From Acidobacteriota bacterium (lineage in GTDB: Bacteria; Acidobacteriota; Terriglobia; Terriglobales; Acidobacteriaceae): a stretch of 64,000 nt of DNA. Numbering within the stretch: position 1 is the stretch's first letter; every line of letters begins with the position of its first letter. Below, one piece after another: positions 51,178 to 60,227 of the stretch. Both the position numbers and the translations under genes were made by a program. The notes below the pieces were generated by a model. The model saw only the letters and a list, made by a program, of their open reading frames with translations, was not told the origin of the DNA and searched no databases. Location: the NCBI GenBank assembly GCA_003225005.1, contig QIAN01000065.1, forward strand, positions 1-64,000, read 5' to 3'.

Positions 51178-52887
51178 ATGCAATCGACCTTCGACGAGCG
51201 GAATTGGTTGGCCTGGCTGGTCAAGGTTCGAATTCTTATACTGACATTCCTCCTCGGTCTGGAGTTGCTGGTTGCACACTTCACGCCGACTCCACTCCCC
51301 CTGCGACTGTTCATCGGCACGATTCTGTTGTGGTACACGCTGTCGCTTTTTTACGTCGTTCTGCTTTCCTTCTGGCAGGAGCACCGGCTACAGGCGTCAT
51401 TGCAAGTTCTTACCGACCTTGCCCTGGTCAGCCTGGTGGTGCACGAGACCGGGGGCTGGGATAGCTCGCTGAATTTTCTTTATCCCCTGGTCATTATCGT
51501 TGCCAGCGTCCTGTTGCCGCGAGTATGGGCGCATTTGGTCGCGGCGCTGGCTTTCATCCTCTACGGCACAGTTCTTGAGCTCAATTACTATGGCCTCGTC
51601 CATTCTTATTGCACTACCCATCCAGAACTGAAGGCGTTGCAAGCGATCATCTTCGTTAACCTGTTTGCCTTCCTCGCCGTGGCTTATCTTGGTGGCCTGC
51701 TGGCCGCTAAGCTGCGGCAAGTGCGGGTCGAACTCAAGGACGCCAGCGGGGCGTTGGAGAACCTTCAAGCCCTGCATGAGAACATTATTCACTCCATCAG
51801 CAGCGGACTCATTACTACTGGTCTCGACGGCCGCATTACTCTGGTCAATAGCGCCGCGCAAAAACTTCTCGAGCGTTTTCATAGCGAGCTGCTTGGCACT
51901 CCCGTCAACAAACTTTTCCTGGATGCATTGCCAAACATGGAATCAGAGCGGTCGCACGCTGAAGTTCGGCTTGATGCGCCAGGCGCCTACCGCAAGACGT
52001 TTCGGGTCCGAGTCGCCGCTTTGACCGTGCCGGGTCGGGGAGTATTGGGCTATGTCTACGCTCTCGACGACTTAACCGAGATCCGGCGTCTGGAGCGGGA
52101 AGTTCGCATGCAAGACCGTCTGGCTGCCGTAGGACGCCTGGCGGCGGCTATTGCCCATGAAATCCGCAATCCGCTGACTTCCATTGCAGGATCCGCCAGT
52201 ATGCTTTCGGCGGCGACGGAGATGAGCGAGGAGCACAGAAAACTGCTCGAAATTGTGACCCGCGAATCTCAGCGGTTGAACAATATCATCTCCGACTTCC
52301 TAGCATACTCCCGCGGCAAGCAATATCACTTCGATAAAGTCGACTTGCTACCGCTCGTGGAGGACACTCTCACCCTGATGCAGCACCGCATGACCGCAGA
52401 GAACACCGGCATCTCCATAGAACGTCACTTTGCGGTTCGCGAAGCCTGGGTGCTGGCTGATGGTGACAAGATCAAGCAGGTATTTTGGAATTTTTGCGAA
52501 AATGCGGTGCGCGCCATGCCAAGCGGAGGCACGTTCACTGTGGGTATCGAGCCGCTGGGAGCCGACTGGCAGCTTAGTTTTGCCGACAGCGGAACCGGTA
52601 TGAGCCCGCAGCAGATAGAAAAGATCTTCGAGCCATTCCAATCGAGCTTCGAGGGCGGTACCGGGCTGGGCCTCGCCATTGTGTACCAGATTGTGCAGGC
52701 GCATGAAGGCAAAGTGTGGGCGCGATCGAGGCAAGGTCAGGGAACTGCTCTCGTGCTTAAACTGCGGCGCTTGGAGACAGAGAGAACATTCTCCCTGAGG
52801 CTGGGCAAGGTCGCTGGGCGCCAGCCGCAAACCGGTCTGCCCGCGGAACCGGCGTCCGTGGCCGCACCAGGGAGGGCTCGTGGCTAA
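51178..52887 (+). CDS. pilS: PilS-like sensor histidine kinase
   Basis: A 569-residue kinase: six N-terminal membrane helices (about 10-190) without a large external domain, as in Pseudomonas PilS; a PAS domain (about 210-310); HisKA with AIAHEIRNPLTSIAGSAS; HATPase with NAVRAMP, SGTGMSP and GTGLGLAIVYQI. In Pseudomonas PilS controls pilin gene expression through PilR. It overlaps pilR by 8 bases and follows pilBTC, so this role is very likely here. Confidence 0.9.
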   Translation: MQSTFDERNWLAWLVKVRILILTFLLGLELLVAHFTPTPLPLRLFIGTILLWYTLSLFYVVLLSFWQEHRLQASLQVLTDLALVSLVVHETGGWDSSLNFLYPLVIIVASVLLPRVWAHLVAALAFILYGTVLELNYYGLVHSYCTTHPELKALQAIIFVNLFAFLAVAYLGGLLAAKLRQVRVELKDASGALENLQALHENIIHSISSGLITTGLDGRITLVNSAAQKLLERFHSELLGTPVNKLFLDALPNMESERSHAEVRLDAPGAYRKTFRVRVAALTVPGRGVLGYVYALDDLTEIRRLEREVRMQDRLAAVGRLAAAIAHEIRNPLTSIAGSASMLSAATEMSEEHRKLLEIVTRESQRLNNIISDFLAYSRGKQYHFDKVDLLPLVEDTLTLMQHRMTAENTGISIERHFAVREAWVLADGDKIKQVFWNFCENAVRAMPSGGTFTVGIEPLGADWQLSFADSGTGMSPQQIEKIFEPFQSSFEGGTGLGLAIVYQIVQAHEGKVWARSRQGQGTALVLKLRRLETERTFSLRLGKVAGRQPQTGLPAEPASVAAPGRARG

Positions 52888-54274
52888 TATCCTGGTCTGC
52901 GACGACGAGCGCTCCATCTGCGAAATGCTTGACATCGCACTGCGCCGCGATGGTCACCGCGTCGAAACCGCACACTCCGGTCAGGCGGCGAAAAACAAGA
53001 TTGACGGCGCCCTTTACGACGTCATCGTCACCGACATTAAGATGCCGAATATTGATGGCATCGAGGTGCTTCGCCATGCCCACCGCATATCGCCCGATTC
53101 GGCCGTCATCCTCATTACCGCCGTAGACGACTATGAAGCCGCGGTTGAAGCGGTCAAAGCCGGCGGCGCCACCGATTACATTCGCAAAAGTCCCGGGCTG
53201 GTGGACGAGATCAAATTGGCGATCAATCGCGCCCTCGAGAAACTTGTTCTGAGCACGCAGAATTTTGCCTTGCGCCGGGATGCCGCGACTCGGAACTCAT
53301 TGGATAACATCATCGGCTCCAGCACGGCCATGGAGAAACTCAAGCAAACCGTCCGCACCGTCGCATCGACAGCTAGCACCGTCCTCATTCACGGCGAAAG
53401 CGGAACCGGTAAGGAGCTTGTGGCGCGCGCGCTTCACGTCTGCTCGCCGCGCGCTACGGAACCGTTCGTGTCGGTAAACTGCGGAGCCTTTCCCGAAACG
53501 TTGCTCGAAAGCGAACTGTTCGGCTATTTGAAAGGCGCTTTTACCGGTGCTAACCAAAACAAGCGCGGACTGTTTGAAGTGGCCGGCGGGGGCACCATTT
53601 TCCTGGATGAGATCAGCGAAATGACACCGACCATGCAGGTAAAACTGTTGCGCGTATTACAGGAGCGGACGGTTCGTCCTGTGGGGAGTACCAGTGAAAT
53701 CTCTATTGACGTACGCGTCATCGCCGCGACCAACCGCGATCTCGATAAGGCAGTAGCTGAAAACGTTTTCCGCGAAGATCTGTATTACCGGCTCAACGTA
53801 ATCCCTATCCTGGTGCCTCCTCTTCGTGAACGGCCGGAGGACATTCCTTTGCTGGCGAATCACTTCCTCAAGAAATATGCGAGTGCCGCTGGGCGGGGCA
53901 TTCTGCGTGTCCACAAAGAATCGATCAACTCCCTGTGCGGTTATGAGTGGCCCGGCAATGTCCGCCAGTTGGAAAATACGGTGGAACGTGCGGTTGCTCT
54001 GGAGACAGCAGACGAACTGCACGTCGAATTGCCGGTCGAGCGTCCTAAGGCCCGGGCTGCCGCGGCTGCAGCTGGCCAGCCGGGTTTGACGGAAAAGGGA
54101 TCAGACTCGATCCTTCCTGAAGGCGTAGGCATGGAAACCTACGTTGCGGGAATCGAACGCTCGCTGCTGCAAAATGCACTGAATCAGTCCAACGGAGTGC
54201 AAACCAAAGCTGCCGACCTGCTCAGTATTTCCTACCGCTCTTTCCGCCACCTGATGAAGAAGTATGAGCTGTAG
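52880..54274 (+). CDS. pilR: PilR-like sigma-54 response regulator
   Basis: 464 residues from GTG. Receiver D52 in VTDIKMPN; AAA+ Walker A GESGTGKE (172-179) and an intact GAFTGA loop (219-224); Fis-type HTH (QTKAADLLSISYRSFRHLM) at the end. The intact GAFTGA contrasts with the GSFSGA of the other sigma-54 regulator in this window. It should activate sigma-54 promoters, typically pilA. No pilin gene is in the window. Confidence 0.92.
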   Translation: MANILVCDDERSICEMLDIALRRDGHRVETAHSGQAAKNKIDGALYDVIVTDIKMPNIDGIEVLRHAHRISPDSAVILITAVDDYEAAVEAVKAGGATDYIRKSPGLVDEIKLAINRALEKLVLSTQNFALRRDAATRNSLDNIIGSSTAMEKLKQTVRTVASTASTVLIHGESGTGKELVARALHVCSPRATEPFVSVNCGAFPETLLESELFGYLKGAFTGANQNKRGLFEVAGGGTIFLDEISEMTPTMQVKLLRVLQERTVRPVGSTSEISIDVRVIAATNRDLDKAVAENVFREDLYYRLNVIPILVPPLRERPEDIPLLANHFLKKYASAAGRGILRVHKESINSLCGYEWPGNVRQLENTVERAVALETADELHVELPVERPKARAAAAAAGQPGLTEKGSDSILPEGVGMETYVAGIERSLLQNALNQSNGVQTKAADLLSISYRSFRHLMKKYEL

Positions 54275-54381
54275 CTTTTGGCTCTTAGCTCTTAGCGACA
54301 AACCCTTCCTGCACGTCCTCGAATGACACATCTGACTGCGCAAAAACCCGGTGCAAAAGCCAAGAATCAGAAGCCTAAAAC
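54275..54381. repeat. Intergenic AGCTCTTAGC repeats, inverted pair
   Basis: After the pilR stop: AGCTTTTGGCTCTTAGCTC with a repeat of CTTAGC; near 54357-54392 the inverse form AAAGCCAAGAATC and CCTAAGAGCTC. The two can form a long imperfect stem between the convergent pilR and TPR genes. Same family as 14933, 25702, 33985 and 40156. Confidence 0.55.
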
Positions 54382-54738
54382 CTAAGAGCTCGTCCCCTTC
54401 AACTGCTGCTTCCATCCCAGAATCCTGGCCTTGTTCCCCTCAGCCTCAGCCTCGGGAATCATGCCCTTCTTCTGATAAAGCACCGATAAACTGGTATGCG
54501 CCAGCACGTCGTCAGGATCGAGTTCAGCAATGCGCTGGGACACCGCGATAGCCTCGTCGTAGCGCTGCAAGTCCTGGAGGGCGCGTGCCAGCCCGTGCAT
54601 CGCCTCGGTAAACGTAGGATCGGCAGCCAGCGATTCCTGATACGCGGCTACAGCCATTTCCAGGTGCCCATCACCCATCAGGTCCAACGCCGCATAGTAG
54701 TGGTCTTCCGCTTTCTGGCGGGCGTTTGGGTCAGGCAT
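54382..54738 (-). CDS. TPR-repeat protein, 118 aa
   Basis: A small soluble protein made of about three tetratricopeptide repeats (HYYAALDLMGDGHLEMAVAA, YQESLAADPTFTEAMHGLAR, IAELDPDDVLAHTSLSVLYQ). No signal peptide. TPRs bind partner proteins. It is next to the pil operon but on the opposite strand, so a link is not shown. Confidence 0.8.
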   Translation of the reverse strand: MPDPNARQKAEDHYYAALDLMGDGHLEMAVAAYQESLAADPTFTEAMHGLARALQDLQRYDEAIAVSQRIAELDPDDVLAHTSLSVLYQKKGMIPEAEAEGNKARILGWKQQLKGTSS

Positions 54739-54953
54739 ATGAGGAAGATCCCTGGCGGAGACTGGATTCTAACACGCAACGCGGCCACAGCCGCGAAAGC
54801 TGGTTGCCACGCGAGTCGAGACTTCAACGCCGGCAGGAGAACTTCCGGTGTCAATGCGCCGCAGGTAAGGCCGAAATCCGGAATCAGCGAAGTCCCATTT
54901 TTATTCGTGCCGCTCGTCATTCCTATTTATGATGGTGTTCCGGTCACATTGTC

Positions 54954-55187
54954 ATGCGCTACCCTGTCCGTTTTCTCTGGAACGCGACCAAAGGCCACCG
55001 GCTGGCGCCGTGGCGAAGTCCTTACCTGTTGTGGCGCATCGAGACCTATTGCGGAGTAAAGATGACGCAGATCGGCTTCCTGGAGTTTTGGGAATTCATG
55101 TGGCGGGAACGCGGCAATCTCTGGCGCTTTCTCAAATGGACCGGTGAGATGGAACGGTACGTCCATCCCAAACCCAACAGATCTTAA
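54954..55187 (+). CDS. Uncharacterised Trp-rich 77-aa protein
   Basis: Not recognised. MRYPVRFLWNATKGHRLAPW begins a basic protein with ten Trp residues, no signal peptide and no clear membrane helix. Its pattern LLWRIETYCG and FLEFWEFMWRERGNLWRFLKW suggests an amphipathic helical protein. The 215-base gap before it has nothing recognised. Composition supports coding. Confidence 0.55.
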   Translation: MRYPVRFLWNATKGHRLAPWRSPYLLWRIETYCGVKMTQIGFLEFWEFMWRERGNLWRFLKWTGEMERYVHPKPNRS

Positions 55188-55441
55188 GAAAAGCTCATTT
55201 CCGACGGTGCGGGGACCGAAAAGCAAATCCGCCGTTGCTTCTGGCGACCGGCCGAGATAATCTTCCCGCTAGATTCGTGTGGACTTCCCCGTTTACTTTG
55301 GCGGTCGTGGGGATAGTCGCTCTGCGGAGCAATGACAAGTCTGGATTGGCAAGAGGCGCAGGAATTGCTTTCGCACTGGTATTTTTTATAAACGTAATTT
55401 GCGGTGTTAGCTTCCTGGGAAGGCAGGGGAGGCTGCTAAAC

Positions 55442-56269
55442 TCAAGCGCCTTTGCCCGCCGCTGCAGCCTCTCCCGACACGATGTTCACGTCGCTGCCTT
55501 TTCCTGCGGCCGCGAGTTGTGCGGCGGCTCCGCGATTGGCTGCGATTTCAAGAAAGCCCATGCTTCCGAGGATGCCGAAAACCTCTCCCGGAGCGCCACC
55601 GGCGTAGACTTGCCTGATCTCGGTAATCTCGCAGTTGCCGACTGCGATCTTGAACGGCGCGGGCTGAGCTTCGAACAGCTTGGGAGCATCCGCGGGTGTG
55701 ATATTCGTAATCAAGTTTCCAAAGCGATCAACCTTTAGCACCACCCCGCGGAGAGTGTTCTCCGAAATCTTGGGACGGGGCGCTGAGAAACGCGCAAAGT
55801 CTTCAATCTCTTCTCCAAACTTCTTCGTATCCACCATTTTTGCCAGGTAGGCACCCACCGGAGCGAAAATGTCCCGACCGTGGAAGGTGTTGCTCACGGG
55901 CTGTAAAAAGTAGTGTTCAGAAGTAACGTGCCGCACGTGCATCCGTTCCTCACGCGCATAAACCAGGGAAAGCACGCCATTGTCTGGCGCTACAAAATGA
56001 TGGCCGTCGCTCGACGCAATGATCGGCCGCCTTGCAGTACCCACGCCCGGGTCGACCACAACCACGTGTACGGTCCCGGTCGGGAAGTAGGAATAGGCTT
56101 GCGCGACGGTGAGCGCTCCATCGAGCACATCAAAGGCCTGAACCGAGTGGCTGATATCGACGATCGCGGCATCGGGCGCAATATTCAGGATGACGCCCTT
56201 CATGGTGCCAACGAAGTGATCGTTAATCCCGAAATCAGTGGTCAGTGTGATGATCGGACGTTGTGGCAA
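55442..56269 (-). CDS. SAM hydrolase/chlorinase-fluorinase family protein (DUF62)
   Basis: A 275-residue protein with ITLTTDFGINDHFVGTMKGV at the N-terminus (the family start), VDPGVGTARRPI and APDNGVLS in the middle, and a C-terminal beta domain. The family splits into halogenases and the far commoner S-adenosyl-L-methionine hydrolases (SAM hydroxide adenosyltransferases), which cut SAM to adenosine and methionine. The hydrolase is more likely. The 254 bases after it (55188-55441) hold no convincing gene. Confidence 0.85.
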   Translation of the reverse strand: MPQRPIITLTTDFGINDHFVGTMKGVILNIAPDAAIVDISHSVQAFDVLDGALTVAQAYSYFPTGTVHVVVVDPGVGTARRPIIASSDGHHFVAPDNGVLSLVYAREERMHVRHVTSEHYFLQPVSNTFHGRDIFAPVGAYLAKMVDTKKFGEEIEDFARFSAPRPKISENTLRGVVLKVDRFGNLITNITPADAPKLFEAQPAPFKIAVGNCEITEIRQVYAGGAPGEVFGILGSMGFLEIAANRGAAAQLAAAGKGSDVNIVSGEAAAAGKGA

Positions 56270-56553
56270 GCTTCCCTCACTAGGAAAAAAACAGAATACT
56301 CCCTACGAATGTGAAGTTAATTTGTGGAGGAGCGCGGCGTCAAGGCACGGAGGTAATGATCGAGGGGTTTGTATTGACATTGAGTTTTATCCTTGTGGGT
56401 CCGTAAGAACGCCAACCAGACGATCGCCGCTTGGAAGCGAGTGGGTGCGGGTCCGCAAGTGCCTGCTAGCGGCGTTCTCACTGAATTCGAGACGCAATCG
56501 GATTTGCACTGATTCTGGTTTCGGGTACCCGAGGATCGAGCCTCGGCGCTCGT

Positions 56554-57810
56554 CTATTCGTATCGCAATGCCTCGATCGGATTCAGCTTGGCCGCCTTTA
56601 GTGCCGGGAAGAATCCGGAAATGATGCCTACGAGCGAAAGAATCGCAAAGGAAACAGTCATCACGCTCGCCGAGGCATGCAGGAAAATGGCTCCTTCGTG
56701 ATTCGCCGTCTTATAGAACTCGTCATACAGCGGCATGGGCGGGATCGCCCATGTGAGCAGCACCGCTACCGCCATACCGATCAATCCTCCGGCGAAGGTT
56801 AAAACCAGCGCTTCCAACAGAAACTGCACAAGAATGTGCCGCGGACGTGCTCCCAGAGCTTTACGTAGTCCAATCTCACGCGTACGTTCGGTGACCGAGA
56901 CCAGCATGATATTCATCACGCCAACGCCGCCCACGGCCAAGGTTACGGCCCCAATCAATCCGAGCACCGCCTGCAGGCCTAATGAGAAGCGGTTAATCAT
57001 GGCCCTGTCTTCGATCGTGTCCCATTCCGGAGTGGCTTTGTCGTCCTTGGGATCGAAGTGGTGCCGCCTTGCAATTACCTCGCGCACCGCTGCCAAAGAT
57101 TGTTTGTTCAATTCTGCCGCTGTGGGTTGGAAGATGATCTCGTCCGGATCACGAAGATTTTTCAGGTCGCGCATGAGTCCGAAGGGAATGAAGCCGTTGT
57201 CATTGTCCGGGCCGTTGTACATCGAGTCCTGGATTTTGTTGCGCATGGTGCCAATGACCTCGAAATCCAGTCCGCCGATGCTTACGTGCTGACCCACTCC
57301 GGGCGCGCCTTGAAATATTTTTTTGGCCGCCTCATAACCGAGGATCACAACGCGCCGGCGGTCGGCGAAGTCTCCCTCGTCAAAATAGCGGCCATCTTCG
57401 AGCGTGAGTTTGCGCATTTGCCCGTAGGGCATTTCCACGCCGCGCACCTGGATCGTGACCACACGTGTGCCCAGCTTGAACCCAAAATCTCGGTCGATCT
57501 CCGCGCTTACCGCACGCACAATGGGAACTTCGTCGCGGATTGCCTCGACATCTTCGTATTCGTAATTGACCGTCTTGCCTGCGCGCTGCCCACCGGCCTG
57601 CATACTCGTCTGGCCCGGCCACAGCACGATCACATTGCTTCCCATGTTGAGGAAGGCATGGAGGACGCTACCGCCCAGCCCCTGCCCGTAGGCCAGGAGC
57701 AGCACTACCGATGCCAGTCCCCACACGATGCCCAGCATCGTGAGTGTCGAGCGCAGCCGGTCGCGCATCAACGCCTGCCAACCCTGCGAGATGAGTTCTT
57801 TCAGGAACAT
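56554..57810 (-). CDS. MacB/FtsX-type ABC permease
   Basis: About 418 residues from MFLKELISQGWQAL; a longer frame starts at 57894. TM1 is about 22-46, then a periplasmic MacB_PCD domain, then three helices from about 290. NIMLVSVTERTREIGLRKALGA and LNPIEALRYE are signatures. No ATPase domain. It is the last gene of a minus-strand set: adaptor, permease, GSGD-repeat protein, permease. Confidence 0.9.
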   Translation of the reverse strand: MFLKELISQGWQALMRDRLRSTLTMLGIVWGLASVVLLLAYGQGLGGSVLHAFLNMGSNVIVLWPGQTSMQAGGQRAGKTVNYEYEDVEAIRDEVPIVRAVSAEIDRDFGFKLGTRVVTIQVRGVEMPYGQMRKLTLEDGRYFDEGDFADRRRVVILGYEAAKKIFQGAPGVGQHVSIGGLDFEVIGTMRNKIQDSMYNGPDNDNGFIPFGLMRDLKNLRDPDEIIFQPTAAELNKQSLAAVREVIARRHHFDPKDDKATPEWDTIEDRAMINRFSLGLQAVLGLIGAVTLAVGGVGVMNIMLVSVTERTREIGLRKALGARPRHILVQFLLEALVLTFAGGLIGMAVAVLLTWAIPPMPLYDEFYKTANHEGAIFLHASASVMTVSFAILSLVGIISGFFPALKAAKLNPIEALRYE

Positions 57811-57903
57811 GGTTGCCAGAGATGTCTTTTTCCTAAACCACTGCGAGCAGTAGTTAGTGGCCAGTGGCAAGAAGACAAAGCGTCTGCCCCTCACCGCTGC
57901 TCC

Positions 57904-58863
57904 CTACTCGATATGAATATCTCCCGACCCGGTATGCACCTTGAGCACGGGGCCTCCGCCGCGTACTTGGCCGTGGATCGATTTCCTCGACTCCTGGACG
58001 CGCCCCTGTACCGTCATCGTGATCGGTGCGTCAATATCGAGTGTGCCGGAACTGGTGGAAAGATCGGCCTCAAAAGCGGAGTTGCCGGGCAGCCGCACAT
58101 GCACGTTGCCGGAGCCTGTCCGAATCTCCCAAGAGCCGGTTTGCGTACCTTCGGCAGTGATGTCTCCACTGCCGGCCTCACCGCGAAATGTGCCATTCAA
58201 GCCACGGGCCGTGATGTTTCCTGATCCGGTATGCAGGTCAACATCGCCGGAGCCAGTCTCCTCCAACTCGACGTCGCCACTGCCCGTTCCTCCGCGTACT
58301 GGCCCAGAGATCTCGTGGCCACGCAGATTCCCCGAACCGGTTTGAATGCGAATATCGCCGGTAAGGCGTGAAAGTCGCATGTCTCCCGATCCGCTTCGCA
58401 AATCGGCGTTCCCGTGGACTCCTTCAATCGTCTGGTCCCCGGAGCCGGTGTGGGTGCGCAAAGCCGTTTCTGCAGGCACCGTAATTTCGTAATTCACGGA
58501 AATGTTGTGCGCGTTCACATCGTCGATGTGAATGCTGTCGCCTTGCTGGCGCAACGGCGGGTTCTGTTCGATCTCATGCACTTCCCCCGACCTCCTGTCT
58601 CCTCCGAAAAGCCAGTGATCGCCGACAAAGATTTTTCCGCGCACCGAGACCGTTCCCGCGGGGCCGCTGCGCACGGTGATGTCTCCGGAGCGAGTCTGCA
58701 CTTCCAGGTTCACCGGACCGCTCACCTGAAACGTCCTTGCAAAGGTCCCTTGCGGCGGGGATGCGAGGGCCAGGGTGCAGGCGAAAAGCATGACCAGCGC
58801 GATCGCGGAGGAGCGGGCCGGCAAGCAGGAAGAGGAAAATCTCGAGCTCGGATTGCTATTCAT
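57904..58863 (-). CDS. Exported DUF4097-like GSGD-repeat protein
   Basis: A 319-residue exported protein; the signal segment (about 19-36) ends TLALA. The mature part has about eleven repeats of the form TGSGDI/GSGNV spaced roughly 10-20 residues apart, a regular beta-strand ladder as in DUF4097 adhesin-like domains. It overlaps the upstream permease gene by 8 bases and lies 93 bases before the next permease, so it belongs to this transporter operon. It may be the substrate, a partner or a sensor of the transporter; none is shown. Confidence 0.8.
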   Translation of the reverse strand: MNSNPSSRFSSSCLPARSSAIALVMLFACTLALASPPQGTFARTFQVSGPVNLEVQTRSGDITVRSGPAGTVSVRGKIFVGDHWLFGGDRRSGEVHEIEQNPPLRQQGDSIHIDDVNAHNISVNYEITVPAETALRTHTGSGDQTIEGVHGNADLRSGSGDMRLSRLTGDIRIQTGSGNLRGHEISGPVRGGTGSGDVELEETGSGDVDLHTGSGNITARGLNGTFRGEAGSGDITAEGTQTGSWEIRTGSGNVHVRLPGNSAFEADLSTSSGTLDIDAPITMTVQGRVQESRKSIHGQVRGGGPVLKVHTGSGDIHIE

Positions 58864-60115
58864 ATCGTAGAGACTCCACAGGTGTCATTTCTGCGGCACG
58901 CTGGGCTGGATACACCCCCGCGGTTACCGTAATCAAAGAAAGCGTCAGAATCGAAACCACGATCGAAATCGGAGAAATAATCGGATGCGGCACGAAATCG
59001 GGTAAAGGCAGAGCACCCATGGCGATACAAGTCCCTATTCCGAAGCTGAGGCCAAGAAGCCCGCTGACCACGGTCAACATCGCGGACTCCGCGAAAAACT
59101 GGCGCACAATGTCTCGCCGGGTCGCGCCAATCGCTTTGCGCGTGCCAATCTCCCGCGTGCGTTCGGTCACCGACACCAGCATGATGTTCATGACGCCGAT
59201 TCCTCCCAGGCAAAGCGTGACCACGGCTACGCAGCCAAAAAAAATGGTCACCACGCCGAAGATCTTCTCCAGCATCTTGGCGCCGTTCATGGTGTCCCAG
59301 ATGAAAACCGCATCCTTGTCGATGGCGTCGAAGTGATGCACGCGCGCCAGCGCTCTGCGAACCTGCAGAACCGCCGCTTCGTGATCTTCCGGGTCACCGA
59401 CTTCAAAAACAATGTCATCAAGCCACCCACGCGTGATTCCGGCTCCAGGCTTGATGGGCGGAGGGAAATCCCGCGACACTGCTGAGTACGGAGCAAAAAG
59501 ATAGTCGTTATCCGGCCCGCTATAGTTCGAGTTCTGCTTCTTTTCCTGCAAAACTCCGACGACGGTATAAGGCACGCTCTTGACCAGTACTGCCGCGCCG
59601 ACGGCCGGTTGTCCGGGGAACAATTGGCGATGGGCTTTCGATCCCAACACCAGGACGCGCCGGCCTTCGCGCTCGTCATCATCTGTAATCAGGCGGCCTT
59701 CCGCCAGCAGCAACGAACGGAAATCCTGATACGAAGGCCACATCCCGACCACGCCGCGACTCGCCGAATTGAACTGGCTTACTTCCGGAATACTTCGACG
59801 CAACTCCGGGCTGACGTTCTTCACGAGATAACATTCGTTCTGGATCAGGTGAGCATCATCAACGTTGAGCTGGACCTCCCGTCCCGCTGCGCGTCCGCCA
59901 ACCTGCGAACTGGTGCGCCCTCCCCAAACGATCACGAGGTCCTTACCCAGAGTCTGCATGTGCTTTTTCTGGTCCACGCTGAAACCAAGCCCCAGCCCTA
60001 CCAGAAGAATTACCGATGCGATTCCCCACACGATGCCGAACATCGTGAGGAACGTGCGCATCTTGTGAGCGCGGAACGTAGCGAACGCCTGGCGCAGGAT
60101 TTCGAGAACAGTCAT
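58856..60115 (-). CDS. MacB/FtsX-type ABC permease
   Basis: 419 residues; TM1 about 18-42, periplasmic MacB_PCD domain to about 280, then three helices. NIMLVSVTERTREIGTRKAIGA and MTPVESLRYE are signatures. No ATPase domain. The gene directly follows the periplasmic adaptor and overlaps the GSGD-repeat gene. The two permeases of this operon are distinct enough to be a heterodimer. Confidence 0.9.
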   Translation of the reverse strand: MTVLEILRQAFATFRAHKMRTFLTMFGIVWGIASVILLVGLGLGFSVDQKKHMQTLGKDLVIVWGGRTSSQVGGRAAGREVQLNVDDAHLIQNECYLVKNVSPELRRSIPEVSQFNSASRGVVGMWPSYQDFRSLLLAEGRLITDDDEREGRRVLVLGSKAHRQLFPGQPAVGAAVLVKSVPYTVVGVLQEKKQNSNYSGPDNDYLFAPYSAVSRDFPPPIKPGAGITRGWLDDIVFEVGDPEDHEAAVLQVRRALARVHHFDAIDKDAVFIWDTMNGAKMLEKIFGVVTIFFGCVAVVTLCLGGIGVMNIMLVSVTERTREIGTRKAIGATRRDIVRQFFAESAMLTVVSGLLGLSFGIGTCIAMGALPLPDFVPHPIISPISIVVSILTLSLITVTAGVYPAQRAAEMTPVESLRYE

Positions 60116-60160
60116 ACCTTGATCGCAGGAAACGATGCCTGAAAACGCCTCTTAGAACTG

Positions 60161-60187
60161 GGGGCACGGATCTGCGACCCGTGCCCC
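60161..60187. terminator. Hairpin between adaptor and permease
   Basis: GGGGCACGG and CCGTGCCCC, perfect 9-bp arms around 9 bases, in the 112-base gap between two co-directional minus-strand genes. No T-run. Possibly a differential-expression or processing element like those at 16296 and 51055. Confidence 0.4.
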
Positions 60188-60227
60188 AACCTTACCCGGG
60201 TCTCGCGTTCGAGCCCGACAACGATTC

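Noticed and set aside
55235-55738. Open frame with a hydrophobic first third (FTLAVVGIVALR, IAFALVFFINVICGV)
   Set aside because: The second half lies antisense to the SAM hydrolase-family gene and reads as its shadow. The hydrophobic part (about 55280-55430) could be a remnant of a small membrane gene, but it has no convincing start or ribosome binding site.
57058-58224. 388-residue plus-strand ORF antisense to a permease and the GSGD-repeat gene
   Set aside because: Crosses two real genes on the other strand and has the typical antisense composition.
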